DNA from: Armatimonadota bacterium
Lineage (GTDB): Bacteria; Armatimonadota; Fimbriimonadia; Fimbriimonadales; Fimbriimonadaceae
Length of the DNA: 64,000 bases
Assembly: GCA_018268375.1 (NCBI GenBank)
Contig: JAFDWS010000004.1
Span: 1-64,000 of the forward strand
Direction of reading: 5' to 3'
Notes under the pieces: generated by a model
What the model was told of the DNA's origin: nothing
The model's database searches: none
The model's input: only the letters and a program-made list of their open reading frames with translations
In this document: positions 40,716-49,328 of the stretch, one piece after another
How the letters are laid out: each line of letters opens with the position of its first letter
Numbering within the stretch: the first letter of the stretch is position 1
Made by a program: the position numbers and the translations under genes

Positions 40716-42782
40716 ATGCAATACACCAACTGGGGCCGGACGGCCCTTTGGCTCGGTTCATCGTCGCTTGCCGTCTCGATCCTGGTGATCGCGTCCAAGC
40801 CCGCCTACCCGCAGCTCGGAGGCCAGCAGCCCAGCTACGTGAAGCTGCAGAGCTCTTCGCCGGGCGCGGTTCAGACCGGTAACTCGAACATTTCCGGCGT
40901 GGGTTTGTTCGGTACGGCTCTCAGAATCGGTACAAGCTCGGGCGTTAACGGCACGAGCTTCCTCGATGTCCGTACCCCCACCGGTGCGGGCCTCCTGGGC
41001 GGCATGTTCGTGAACACGCAGTCGGCAACCGGGCTTCCCTTCTACGGCTATGCCGCAAATGGCGTGTCTAAGGGGCTCACTTATGTCGACGGGTCTTCCG
41101 GGAACTGGAACGTGAGCCTGGGTGGCTCTGACCGGCTCACAGTGACCCCATCTGGCAACGTCGGTATCGGCATCAACAGTCCGTTCAGTGCCCTGACGGT
41201 CGCTGGCAACGAGTTCATCATCGGCAACTCGAGCGGGGCCGGGAACGCCGCCCTCATCGTCCAGAACGGGACAACCGACTCTCAGGCTTACGGAATCAAG
41301 GGCAGGATGGACTCCAACGGCTTCAGCGTCGCAGGCGTCTATGGCCAGCACGCTGGCACGGGCGCCGGTTACGGTGCGTTTGGCGAGTCGCTGACCGCAG
41401 TCGACGGAATCGGCGTCTTCGGCAAGCATTCTGCCTCCACAGGCGTCGGTTCTGGCGTCGAGGGTTGGACCAATTCGACCGCCGCAGGCGGCCTTTATCC
41501 GGGCGCCTCGGGCGTCCTTGGACTCGTCAATACAACCACACCGGGGGTCAATTCGGCCGGCGTCCGTGGCGTCAACTCCGGGATGGGAAGCGACGGGATG
41601 GGAGTCATCGGCGTCCATTCTGGCAACGGCATCGGCGTGTACGGCAGAGCGAGCGGTTCGGCAGGAGGGGGCCAAGGGGGCAACTTCTCCGCTTTTGGGC
41701 CAAATTCGTCGGGTGTGTTCGGCGACGGAGGTGGCCAAGGCGTGTTCGGCCGCTGCGACCAGCCGACCGGCAGTGGGGTCTTCGGTTGGGGCGTGTCGAC
41801 CACAGGCGCGAACTACGGCGGCTATTTTAGGAGCTTCAGCACGAGCGGTACAGGCGCATACGGCTGGGCCAGCGCGTCCAGCGGTACCACAGTCGGCCTG
41901 TACGGCCAATCTGACAGCGGCACCGGTTACGGGGTTTTCGGATATGCGTCAAAGACTTCGGGCGGCACGACTGGAACCTATGGCTTGGTGGAGAGTACGA
42001 GCGGTGTTGGTGTTCTGGGCCTTGCAGCGTCATCGTCCGGAGGCACGATCGGCGTCGAGGGGGTTGTCAACAGCTTCCAAGGCGTGGCCGTTGCAGGCCT
42101 GTCCACGGACACGAGCAACGGCGGCAGCTTCGGCGGCTACTTTACGGCCAAGGGCTCAGCCGCGCAAGGCATTCACTCTGTGGCCACATCGACCATCGGA
42201 ACGAACTACGGCGTCGTTGGGGAGTCCTTGAGCGCAAACGGTTATGGCCTCTACTCCCTTGGCCGTACAGGAGCTTCGGGCACGAAGAGTTTCCGAATTG
42301 ATCATCCTTCCGACCCCACGAACAAGTATCTGCTTCACTACAGCGCCGAGGGGCCCGAGCCACAGAACATCTACAACGGCACAGTCAAGACGGATGCAAA
42401 GGGAGTCGCCTGGGTGGAGCTACCCGACTACTACAAGGACATCAACAAGGAACCGCGGTACCAACTGACGGTTGTCGACGACAACGCCAGCCCCACCTTC
42501 GTGCAAGTCAAGGTCGCGCGGAAGATCCAAGGCAATCGATTCATGATCATGACCAGTGCTCCTTACATCGAGGTGTGTTGGGAAGTGAAGGCAATCCGTA
42601 ACGACCTCTGGATGCGAAAGAACGGAGCGCCGGTGGAGGTTGAGAAAGTGGGTCTTGAAAAGGGCACATACCAGCAGCCTGAGCTCTACAACCAGCCTCG
42701 TGAGCGGGCTTGGAGCTACCGGCCGGAGGCTAGCCAACGCTTCCAAAAGCCAGGAGCGATGACTTCGGGGCCAGCAAAATAA
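40716..42782 (+). CDS. Exported GVYG-repeat protein with conserved C-terminal domain
   Basis: 688 residues. A signal anchor (about 7-30) is followed by ~450 residues of imperfect repeats built on G-(V/I)-(Y/F)-G with Ser/Gly/Thr spacers (GVYGQHAG, GVFGKHS, GVEGWTN, GVFGYAS and others), a beta-solenoid-like composition. The C-terminus (about 555-650) is a distinct domain: KSFRIDHPSDPTNKYLLHYS, NIYNGTVKTDAKGVAWVELPDYY, QLTVVDD, RKIQGNRFMIMT. A repeat stalk plus terminal domain suggests a surface fibre, sheath or adhesin (inference). The PEP-CTERM gene faces it. Confidence 0.82.
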   Translation: MQYTNWGRTALWLGSSSLAVSILVIASKPAYPQLGGQQPSYVKLQSSSPGAVQTGNSNISGVGLFGTALRIGTSSGVNGTSFLDVRTPTGAGLLGGMFVNTQSATGLPFYGYAANGVSKGLTYVDGSSGNWNVSLGGSDRLTVTPSGNVGIGINSPFSALTVAGNEFIIGNSSGAGNAALIVQNGTTDSQAYGIKGRMDSNGFSVAGVYGQHAGTGAGYGAFGESLTAVDGIGVFGKHSASTGVGSGVEGWTNSTAAGGLYPGASGVLGLVNTTTPGVNSAGVRGVNSGMGSDGMGVIGVHSGNGIGVYGRASGSAGGGQGGNFSAFGPNSSGVFGDGGGQGVFGRCDQPTGSGVFGWGVSTTGANYGGYFRSFSTSGTGAYGWASASSGTTVGLYGQSDSGTGYGVFGYASKTSGGTTGTYGLVESTSGVGVLGLAASSSGGTIGVEGVVNSFQGVAVAGLSTDTSNGGSFGGYFTAKGSAAQGIHSVATSTIGTNYGVVGESLSANGYGLYSLGRTGASGTKSFRIDHPSDPTNKYLLHYSAEGPEPQNIYNGTVKTDAKGVAWVELPDYYKDINKEPRYQLTVVDDNASPTFVQVKVARKIQGNRFMIMTSAPYIEVCWEVKAIRNDLWMRKNGAPVEVEKVGLEKGTYQQPELYNQPRERAWSYRPEASQRFQKPGAMTSGPAK

Positions 42783-42784
42783 CC

Positions 42785-42811
42785 AAGGGCCGCCTGATTA
42801 AAGCGGCCCTT
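42785..42811. terminator. Hairpin between convergent exported-protein genes
   Basis: AAGGGCCGC (42785-42793) pairs perfectly with GCGGCCCTT (42803-42811) around a 9-base loop. The plus-strand tail has no T-run; the minus-strand tail (GGTTATTTT) is weak. It may serve both genes. Confidence 0.65.
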
Positions 42812-42833
42812 GTCCTGCGAAGAGGTTGGTTAC

Positions 42834-43544
42834 CTAAGCTGCTTGGCGGCCGGCCCGTCGTCGCTTCGCAACCAAGCCCACCAAACCGAGCCCCAAGGAC
42901 AGCATGGAGGCGGGCTCGGGCACGACCTTGATGTCATCCAGGCCCATATAGCTCGGATGACCGAAAAGAGGGTCCGGCTTGGCCACGAATTCGATGTCGT
43001 AGCTGCTCGCGTTCGGGGCGACGAAGGTGACCGACCTGGTCTCCCAAGTCAGGGACATCGTGTTTTGGCTGAATTTGCCCACTGACGACCCGTTGATCAA
43101 CACGTCGATCTCGCCACGGCCGAAGTAAGGGCCACCGAAGGACACAGCTTTGCCTAAATCGTCGACCGCCATCTGGGCCGAGATCGTGTACTGGTTTCCG
43201 GCCGTCAGCGGCGCCATCGTCTCCTTGAAGGACTCCTGGAAGCCCGCCCCGGCGGCAAAGCCGATGAAACGGTCGCCGTCGGCGGCGACCATGCCCTGGA
43301 ACATGTTGTTGTAAGCCGGGATGCCTCCCAGGCCCCATCCGTCGGCGCCGGTGTTGTCGTAGCAATCGGGAGTATAGGACGTTGCATACCAGGGCGAAGG
43401 CGTTCCTGAGACCCAGATTGAGGGGCCGTTCGGGTAGGCGACCCCGGTTTCGAAACTAGGGTTGATGACCTGCGACCACGCGCTGCTCGACAAGGCGGCG
43501 ACGCTGAGGGCGAGGGAGATTCGGGTTTTGACGATGTTCTTCAT
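42834..43544 (-). CDS. PEP-CTERM sorted secreted protein
   Basis: 236 residues from ATG 43544, preceded by GAAAGAA. Signal peptide (about 1-24, ending SSAWSQ), a beta-sandwich-like middle (residues 30-205) typical of carbohydrate-binding or jelly-roll PEP-CTERM proteins, and the C-terminal tag VPEPAS followed by a hydrophobic stretch and RRRAG. The tag directs processing by an exosortase (not in this window) and is linked to extracellular polysaccharide. Binding function is a guess. Confidence 0.88.
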   Translation of the reverse strand: MKNIVKTRISLALSVAALSSSAWSQVINPSFETGVAYPNGPSIWVSGTPSPWYATSYTPDCYDNTGADGWGLGGIPAYNNMFQGMVAADGDRFIGFAAGAGFQESFKETMAPLTAGNQYTISAQMAVDDLGKAVSFGGPYFGRGEIDVLINGSSVGKFSQNTMSLTWETRSVTFVAPNASSYDIEFVAKPDPLFGHPSYMGLDDIKVVPEPASMLSLGLGLVGLVAKRRRAGRQAA

Positions 43545-43661
43545 TTCTTTCACTCGTTGTTGCGGCCGTTTCGGGCCATACACGCGGATAGACCGCCCAG
43601 GTCTATGCCTGCGCCGAGGCAAATCGGATCACAAAACGGAAAAAGGGCCACCAGATTCTTA

Positions 43662-43667
43662 TAGACT
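43662..43667 (+). promoter_or_regulatory. -10 hexamer TAGACT 8 bases before the HTH gene
   Basis: Followed by GAGAGCAA and GTG 43676; GAGAG may add weak ribosome binding. Confidence 0.45.
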
Positions 43668-43675
43668 GAGAGCAA

Positions 43676-44914
43676 GTGGGCGCCACGACATACGCTGCGG
43701 CCATTCGCGCTGCACGAAAATCGCTTGGCCTTTCGGTTGCGAAGGCGAGTACGCGGGTGGGCGTCTCACCCGCCACAATCAAGCGATGGGAGGCTGGGCA
43801 GGGCATGCCGCCCCGTGCCGACCTGCAGTCCTACCTGGACAACTTGGGTGTTCCTGCAGATTCCTTGTGCCGTTCGGTCGTGGAAGAAGGGATCGCGCCG
43901 ACCGGTTTCCGTGAGCGAAAGGAAATGCTTGCGGAGCGTCCAGTTATGCGCTTCCTCCGCAGTCGACGCCGCAAGAACAGCATCCGCTTGGCCGATCTGT
44001 CTGATTTGACCGGTTTGAGCGTACCAACCATCCATCGCTATGAAACCGGGCAACGCGAGCCAGACCCTGAAGACCTCTCCCTTCTCGCCAAAGCCGCAGG
44101 CTGTTCGGCTGCCGAAGTGCAAGCCTTGCTCGACCGAGTCACGGCGCCGCCCGGTTCCCATCTGTCGGTCGAAGAAATTTCTGCCGATTTCCTCGACCCC
44201 GACAACATGGCCTCTTTCCGGGTCTACGAGCTATTGGAAAGGGTGGTCTTAACCCAGGATTTTGGGTCGTCCGACGTTTGGAACGTCCTCCATGGCCTCC
44301 TCATCATGGGCGAGCACAAGACTATCCTCGAGGTCTGGCCAGCCCTCAAGACGGCTCTCACGGGACGGGACGTCGACCTCAGCGACAAGGTGCTTCTGCG
44401 ATCTACTCTGGCGATGGTGCGATCAGTCTCAGGGACAAGCGAGAGCCCCGAACCTTCTGCGATCCAGAAGCTTGCCACGGCCGTCAACTCCCTCCGGCCG
44501 GGAATGTCACAAAGCATAGCCATGCTGCAAATGGCTCGGCTCGCGCTGGCCGTTGGAGACCACGATGGCGCCCGAGAGTGGATCGGCAAGCTCGAGGTCC
44601 TTGCTCCTTATCATTGCCCCGAAGGGACGTTGTTCTTGGTGGAGCTCAATAGGCACGCGATCGACTACGAGGAGACCCGCTCTGCCAGCTCGATCCGCTC
44701 GGTCGAAGACTTGAGGTCGAGCGCCCTAAGCACGATGCAGGCTTACAACCTGGACGTAGCCTTGAGCCACATGCATGACATACATGGCGACGAGGTTTCT
44801 GTTGATGGCGCGCTGGAACAATGCGACACCGCGGAGCGGTCCTTCGGCTTCGGATCGCCGTTGGCGGCGAAAGTGCGAACGTCCAAGCGCTCGGCTCGCC
44901 CTGAGAGCGACTAA
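43676..44914 (+). CDS. Transcriptional regulator with two XRE-type HTH domains and a helical repeat region
   Basis: 412 residues from GTG 43676. First HTH about 6-55 (SVAKASTRVGVSPATIKRWEAG), second about 95-150 (RLADLSDLTGLSVPTIHRYETG); both keep the Cro/C1 helix-turn-helix spacing. The remaining ~250 residues are alpha-helical and may form a TPR-like scaffold or ligand-binding fold, as in some peptide-sensing regulators (inference). Two HTH copies in one chain are unusual. It ends in CTAA shared with the convergent CBM9-like gene. Confidence 0.78.
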   Translation: MGATTYAAAIRAARKSLGLSVAKASTRVGVSPATIKRWEAGQGMPPRADLQSYLDNLGVPADSLCRSVVEEGIAPTGFRERKEMLAERPVMRFLRSRRRKNSIRLADLSDLTGLSVPTIHRYETGQREPDPEDLSLLAKAAGCSAAEVQALLDRVTAPPGSHLSVEEISADFLDPDNMASFRVYELLERVVLTQDFGSSDVWNVLHGLLIMGEHKTILEVWPALKTALTGRDVDLSDKVLLRSTLAMVRSVSGTSESPEPSAIQKLATAVNSLRPGMSQSIAMLQMARLALAVGDHDGAREWIGKLEVLAPYHCPEGTLFLVELNRHAIDYEETRSASSIRSVEDLRSSALSTMQAYNLDVALSHMHDIHGDEVSVDGALEQCDTAERSFGFGSPLAAKVRTSKRSARPESD

Positions 44915-45873
44915 CGACGGACGCCCATCAGCGAGTCTTGCTGGACAAAGACCCAGGAGCCGTGACTGATTGCCCCCAGCGTGTACCCGGAGTCGGTCGA
45001 CTCGAGGAAGAGCTTCCGGAACTCCGGCCCAAGATCCTCGATGTTCTTCGCGTAGCCTCCGTGCTTTTCCATGTGGCGGCGCTGAGCCCAGTAGCCTTCC
45101 ATCAAGAGCATCTTCGTCTCCCAGAGGACATCTTTCTTGAACGGCTTCATCTCGTCCTCGAATTGGACGTAGCCCCACATTTCAGGTCGGTGCATATCGA
45201 TGGCGCCCTGGGGCGACCAAACCCAGTTGTGCTCCGGGTGGTCGGGGACTTTCTCATACTCGCCGCCGACGACACGGAGATCCCACTCCACGCGTGAGAA
45301 GTTGATCCTCCATTGGTCACCGGGGGCTGGCGGCGACGGGCAGTTCGCGAACTCTCCGAGGACCTTCCAAGGGAACGCTAGTTCGAGGCTCCATCCTACG
45401 TCCGTGTCCGATGGATCATTCACAGTCCCATTGCAATAAACGGCCTTCTGCAATCCAGGAATCTCCCACTCGTTGAGCGCAGGGCCGCCATCCCGGTATG
45501 GCTTGGGGAGCCTCAGATCCCAGTCGGTGCCGAGGACGTTGATCTCGTACTCGTAGTAGTTGTGGTTGTCCCCGTCCGGATCGATGAAGACCTCAAAGTC
45601 GTGCTCGTGGAAGATCACGCAGTCGTGCTGCGTCTGCGTTCCCCACAAGTGCGGCTCCTCCATCTCTGCGCCAATGTAGAGGAAGTCTTTGTCCCAAAGC
45701 ATCTTGACCCTCGTCCGGAACCACGGCTTCGGGCGGATGTCACCCTCGATGTCGACGAAGTCGAATGTCCAAGGCGCGTGCTTCCAAGCGGGGTCGTCTA
45801 GCTTGCCCGTCAGCTTCGGCGGGGTTTGAGCCCGCACGCAGACGTATCCTCGTGGATGGGGAGGCACGATCAC
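44911..45873 (-). CDS. CBM9-like (carbohydrate-binding family 9) domain protein
   Basis: 320 residues from GTG 45873, preceded by GAGG. The first ~230 residues match the CBM9-like fold: KLTGKLDDPAWKHAPW, TRVKMLWDKDFLYIGAEMEEP, a DFEVFIDPDGDNHNYYEYEIN segment, and WRINFSRVEW. There is no signal peptide, so it may be cytosolic. The last ~80 residues (FKKDVLWETKMLLMEGYWAQRRHMEKHGG) are helical. Proteins of this build often accompany carbohydrate uptake or hydrolysis, but here no partner is adjacent. Confidence 0.8.
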   Translation of the reverse strand: MIVPPHPRGYVCVRAQTPPKLTGKLDDPAWKHAPWTFDFVDIEGDIRPKPWFRTRVKMLWDKDFLYIGAEMEEPHLWGTQTQHDCVIFHEHDFEVFIDPDGDNHNYYEYEINVLGTDWDLRLPKPYRDGGPALNEWEIPGLQKAVYCNGTVNDPSDTDVGWSLELAFPWKVLGEFANCPSPPAPGDQWRINFSRVEWDLRVVGGEYEKVPDHPEHNWVWSPQGAIDMHRPEMWGYVQFEDEMKPFKKDVLWETKMLLMEGYWAQRRHMEKHGGYAKNIEDLGPEFRKLFLESTDSGYTLGAISHGSWVFVQQDSLMGVRR

Positions 45874-45879
45874 GGCCTC

Positions 45880-45885
45880 AATCTA
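45880..45885 (-). promoter_or_regulatory. -10 hexamer TAGATT 6 bases before the CBM9-like gene
   Basis: Preceded by GGGG on the minus strand; GAGGCC lies between it and GTG 45873. Confidence 0.45.
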
Positions 45886-45896
45886 CCCCTGCCCGG

Positions 45897-45902
45897 TATC
45901 CT
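45897..45902 (+). promoter_or_regulatory. -10 hexamer TATCCT 6 bases before the VOC operon
   Basis: Preceded by CGG, followed by CGCGGC and ATG 45909. It lies 11 bases from the opposing TAGATT. Confidence 0.5.
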
Positions 45903-45908
45903 CGCGGC

Positions 45909-46229
45909 ATGAACCCAGAGATCACGCCCCACGTGGCACTAGCGGTCGACGACCTAGAGACCGCGGCCACGTACTACCGAGAACACTTCGGTTGGAAGCG
46001 CGGGCAAAGCACCACCAACTGGATTCAAATGGTGGCTGGGCCGATGAGTTTCTATCTATGCCTGGACGAGGACGCCGCACCTTGTTTCGCCCTTGATGTC
46101 GATGAACTCGAGACAGCCAAGGCGCACTTTTTAGCCCGTGGATGTCGGCTTCTCCGTGAGGAAGGCGGCGAGGCCTTTATCGAAGACCAGTACGGCTACC
46201 ACTTCTGCCTTTCCCCAAGATCCTCTTGA
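45909..46229 (+). CDS. VOC-superfamily (glyoxalase-like) protein
   Basis: 106 residues from ATG 45909. One vicinal-oxygen-chelate module pair: HVALAVDDLETAATYYREHFGW at the N-terminus and CFALDVDELETAKAHFLARGC followed by FIEDQYGYHFCLSP. Candidate metal ligands include H8 and the C-terminal FIED acidic residue. Such proteins may be lyases, dioxygenases or resistance proteins. The next gene starts within its stop (TTGA), so they are coupled. Confidence 0.82.
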   Translation: MNPEITPHVALAVDDLETAATYYREHFGWKRGQSTTNWIQMVAGPMSFYLCLDEDAAPCFALDVDELETAKAHFLARGCRLLREEGGEAFIEDQYGYHFCLSPRSS

Positions 46230-46933
46230 GCCGGATTCCCATCCTCATGTACCACAAGGTTGCGCCTCGGCCAGCCGGCTCGCTGGTGCCGCACCACTAC
46301 GTCTCACCAAAGCGTTTTCAAGCCCACGTCCGCGCTCTTACCCGAGCGCGGTTCCGCGCAATCCGGCTCGAAGAACTTGACGCTGAATACGAGAACACGG
46401 ACAGGGTCGTCAACTTCTCCTTCGACGACGGCTACGAGAACTTCGCGACAAACGCGCTGCCTGTTCTTCGAGCAGCCGGAATGACGGCCACGGTCTTCGC
46501 AGTAGCCGAGCTCTTGGGAGCGTCGAACGAATGGGACACCGAGCTCGGTGACGTTCCCGAGCGACTGATGTCGTCAGATGGCCTCAGAGCTGCGACAACG
46601 ATGGGGATCGAGATCGGCTCACACTCTTGCACCCATAAGAGGCTGCCTACCTGCGATGACGACTCAATGCTTCACGAGGTGGCCCAGTCCAAGCGAATCC
46701 TAAGCGCAATACTGGGAAGGGACGTGCCAATCTTCTGCTACCCTTACGGCGCGCACGACGCACGGGTTCGGGAGGCGGTGCGCGCGGCGGGATACAGGGC
46801 AGCCTGCGGGGTAGGCAAAGGATGGAACGACAAGACGACGGACCAGTTCCAGTTGAAGAGGGTGAACGTTCGCAGCGACACGTCAGGGCCCCTTCTGTTC
46901 TGGAAGCTCCTCCGACAGAGCCGACTGCGCTAG
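46226..46933 (+). CDS. Polysaccharide deacetylase (CE4-like)
   Basis: 235 residues from TTG 46226, overlapping the VOC stop in TTGA. CE4-type motifs: ILMYHKV at the start, FSFDDGY (D67, D68), HSCTHKRL (H133, H137) and CYPYG. No signal peptide is seen. The group with ILMYHxV often acts on lipid-linked or cell-wall sugars. It is followed by a glycosyltransferase, suggesting a small glycan-modifying operon. Confidence 0.85.
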   Translation: MSRIPILMYHKVAPRPAGSLVPHHYVSPKRFQAHVRALTRARFRAIRLEELDAEYENTDRVVNFSFDDGYENFATNALPVLRAAGMTATVFAVAELLGASNEWDTELGDVPERLMSSDGLRAATTMGIEIGSHSCTHKRLPTCDDDSMLHEVAQSKRILSAILGRDVPIFCYPYGAHDARVREAVRAAGYRAACGVGKGWNDKTTDQFQLKRVNVRSDTSGPLLFWKLLRQSRLR

Positions 46934-48015
46934 ACCGACATCTGCGGATCGTTCAAGTTTGTTCGGCGAGGTCTGCCACTTATGGCGCCGTCACAAGCAT
47001 GATGACGCTGGCAGGGCAGCTTCGGGAGCAGGGCCAAGAAGTCACTTTCGCGACCTTTCGTGGCCGAGGACTGGGCGAAGCCACGCGGGCCCTGGGTTAC
47101 CCTACGAGCGAAGTCAGTGTCCGGTTGAAAATTGACCCCATCGGTATCGCCCAACTTGTGAAGATGTACAAGCGCACCGGCGTGGACGTGGTCCATTCCC
47201 ATTTGAGTACATCCTCCGTCAACGGCTCGATCGCTGCCAGGCTGGCAAGGCTCCCCAGTGTCGCTACTGTCCATGGCATGAGCGGAAAGAAGTCTTTCCT
47301 CGCAGCCCACCATTTGATCGCCGTTTCCAGCGAAGTCCGCTCCCACCTCATCGCCCAAGGAGTCCACGAGTCCAAGATCTCGATCGTCCCCAACGGCATC
47401 GTGATGTCGTCCTCGCTCCACCTGCCGAAGAAAGAGGCACGCAAGAAGTTGGGCATTCCCGCCGATGGACTTGTCCTCGGAACGACCGCCAGGCTGACCT
47501 CCCTTAAAGGCGTCGACCACGCCCTTTACGCCGTCGCAAGGGTCGCTCAAGACTTCCCAAACGTCCATTACGTGGTCTTCGGTGACGGCGAAGACCATCA
47601 GCGCTTAGCCGAAATCTGCCAGAGCTTAAGAATCGAGCAGAACGTGCACTGGATGGGCTACCGCGAGGACGTCCAAGCACTGTTGCCTGCCCTCGACCTG
47701 TTCCTCTTTCCTTCTCTCCGCGAGGCGATGGGAATCTCGATTGTAGAGGCGCTCGCCGCTGGCCTCCCTGTCGTCGCCACAAAGATCGGCGGCATTCCCG
47801 AGGTGGTCACAAAGGCATGTGGCACCCTTGTCCCTCCGGCGGACCCCGTGGCCATGGCGGACGCGGTTTCCGAGCTCCTCAGGGACCCGGTGCGCCGCAT
47901 GCGAATGAGCGAAGAAGCATGGCAGCGCGCCACATCCGAGTTCTCCGCACAAAGAATGGCGGCGCGGACCTTGGGGGTCTACGCCGCCGTTCTCGAGCGT
48001 CACAGGAACGCTTAA
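46822..48015 (+). CDS. Group 1 (GT4-like) glycosyltransferase
   Basis: 397 residues from ATG 46822, but this start overlaps the deacetylase gene by 112 bases in another frame and its first ~40 residues are low-complexity and charged. The conserved fold begins LRIVQVCSARSATYG, coded from a CTG at 46942, with no ATG, GTG or TTG between; a CTG start (357 residues) is plausible. GT-B features: VVHSHLSTSS, VSSEVRSHLI, IVPNGIVM, a Rossmann GTTARLTSLKGVDHAL and the nucleotide-sugar motif FPSLREAMGISIVEALAAGLPVVATKIGG. Probably transfers sugar to a glycan or lipid. Confidence 0.9.
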   Translation: MERQDDGPVPVEEGERSQRHVRAPSVLEAPPTEPTALDRHLRIVQVCSARSATYGAVTSMMTLAGQLREQGQEVTFATFRGRGLGEATRALGYPTSEVSVRLKIDPIGIAQLVKMYKRTGVDVVHSHLSTSSVNGSIAARLARLPSVATVHGMSGKKSFLAAHHLIAVSSEVRSHLIAQGVHESKISIVPNGIVMSSSLHLPKKEARKKLGIPADGLVLGTTARLTSLKGVDHALYAVARVAQDFPNVHYVVFGDGEDHQRLAEICQSLRIEQNVHWMGYREDVQALLPALDLFLFPSLREAMGISIVEALAAGLPVVATKIGGIPEVVTKACGTLVPPADPVAMADAVSELLRDPVRRMRMSEEAWQRATSEFSAQRMAARTLGVYAAVLERHRNA

Positions 48016-49220
48016 GGGCCGACGATAGTCAGGAACTTCTTGAACCCGAGCCACACCTCGTCTTGAGTCCCGAAAATCTGGTTCTCGGGTAGCTCGAATC
48101 CGAACTGGCCGGTATCTCTAAGTTCGATTCCGAACGCAGGCTTGCGATAAATGTCGTAGACCCAGTCGTTCGACGTCCCCGAAGCAATGTAGAGGATGCG
48201 TGCGCACTGGCCCTGGTCGTAGTTAGTTCCGGTCGAGCTCATGGCCGTCTCAAGTTGAGGCGCAACGTTTTGGAACATAGCGAGGTCCGGCGGGCGGGTC
48301 GTCGTGTAGCTCCAGGGCCACAGAATCAACTGGGCATAGCTGTGATAGTCAATGAATCCGCCGACTCTGCCCACACTGTTGACCAAGCCCTGAACAGCAA
48401 CCGCCTCTGGCTCGCTGAAAGGTGCCGTTCCTCGATAGGTCTCGGAGTCCGGGTTGGTGCTGCTGCCACCGTTTTGGCCCCAACCGGTCGAGTAATTGCG
48501 GTTCAAATCGACGCCGTAGATCCCGCCGCCATTGTTCTTGCGGTTCTTCCGCCAGAGGCGGTACGTCGTCCACGTGTAACGGTATCCGTCCGGGTTGGCC
48601 ATCGGCACGATCCAGACCGCCTGGTTCTGCATGAAGGCCTGAGGCTGCGGCGAAGTCAAGCCATCGACGCACATCTTTCCGATGTGCATGATCGACGCTC
48701 CCGTGATCCACTCACGGGCATGGATCAGTCCCTCGATCACGATGTTGTTGATGGGCAACGACCCTTGCTGGAGCGGCCTGCCGATCCGGTAAGCCCACAT
48801 CTGTTCACCGTTCACGGTCGTGCCGATGGGCTTGCGGGTCACCAGGATCGGGTACTGGGCTCGAAGGTTCTCGAAGAACGCAAGGATCTGGTCGGCATCG
48901 AAGTAGTGCAACCGATAGTCGTCGACTTGGATCGAACTGCCTGACTTGTGCCTCTCCTCCCAGTTCCGTGGATCCTCCAACGGCCGAACGTAAGTGAACT
49001 GGAACCGGCCAGCGAGGAGCTTGCTGAGTTCCCCGGGGCCAATCGCCACATCGGCGGAGCCCAAGTGTGGGACACAGTCCATCGTGTCGAGGCTGGAATT
49101 CGTGAGTCGAGTGAGGGTCTGCTGGTCGGGCACCGAGACGCGGACTTGGTACCAGCCTTCCTGAGCCATGGCGCTTCCGGCAAGTGCTAGCGCCGAGATG
49201 AACAAGGATTTTCGAAGCAT
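48012..49220 (-). CDS. Exported zinc carboxypeptidase, M14 family
   Basis: 402 residues from ATG 49220 (GGAG 9 bases upstream), starting a signal peptide MLRKSLFISALALAGSAMAQ. The catalytic domain has zinc ligands H167 and E170 (HAREW), H293 (DYHSY), substrate-binding R241/N242 (LNRNY) and the catalytic Glu366 in GIELRD: the carboxypeptidase A/B set. A ~100-residue pro- or N-terminal domain precedes it. It probably trims peptides outside the cell. Its TAA shares TTAA with the glycosyltransferase stop. Confidence 0.93.
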   Translation of the reverse strand: MLRKSLFISALALAGSAMAQEGWYQVRVSVPDQQTLTRLTNSSLDTMDCVPHLGSADVAIGPGELSKLLAGRFQFTYVRPLEDPRNWEERHKSGSSIQVDDYRLHYFDADQILAFFENLRAQYPILVTRKPIGTTVNGEQMWAYRIGRPLQQGSLPINNIVIEGLIHAREWITGASIMHIGKMCVDGLTSPQPQAFMQNQAVWIVPMANPDGYRYTWTTYRLWRKNRKNNGGGIYGVDLNRNYSTGWGQNGGSSTNPDSETYRGTAPFSEPEAVAVQGLVNSVGRVGGFIDYHSYAQLILWPWSYTTTRPPDLAMFQNVAPQLETAMSSTGTNYDQGQCARILYIASGTSNDWVYDIYRKPAFGIELRDTGQFGFELPENQIFGTQDEVWLGFKKFLTIVGP

Positions 49221-49328
49221 TGATCTAACTCCCAAGAGATGGAGCCAATTTATCACAACCGAGCGGCGGGGAGGCAATCAGGACTCGGAGTCTGGCAGTT
49301 TTCTCATAGAGCGCCAGGTTCGGCCTCG

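Noticed and set aside
40758..41909. Minus-strand open frame with Cys/Ala/Asp-rich repeats opposite the GVYG protein
   Set aside because: The repeats only mirror the repeated sense codons; no ribosome-binding site or domain.
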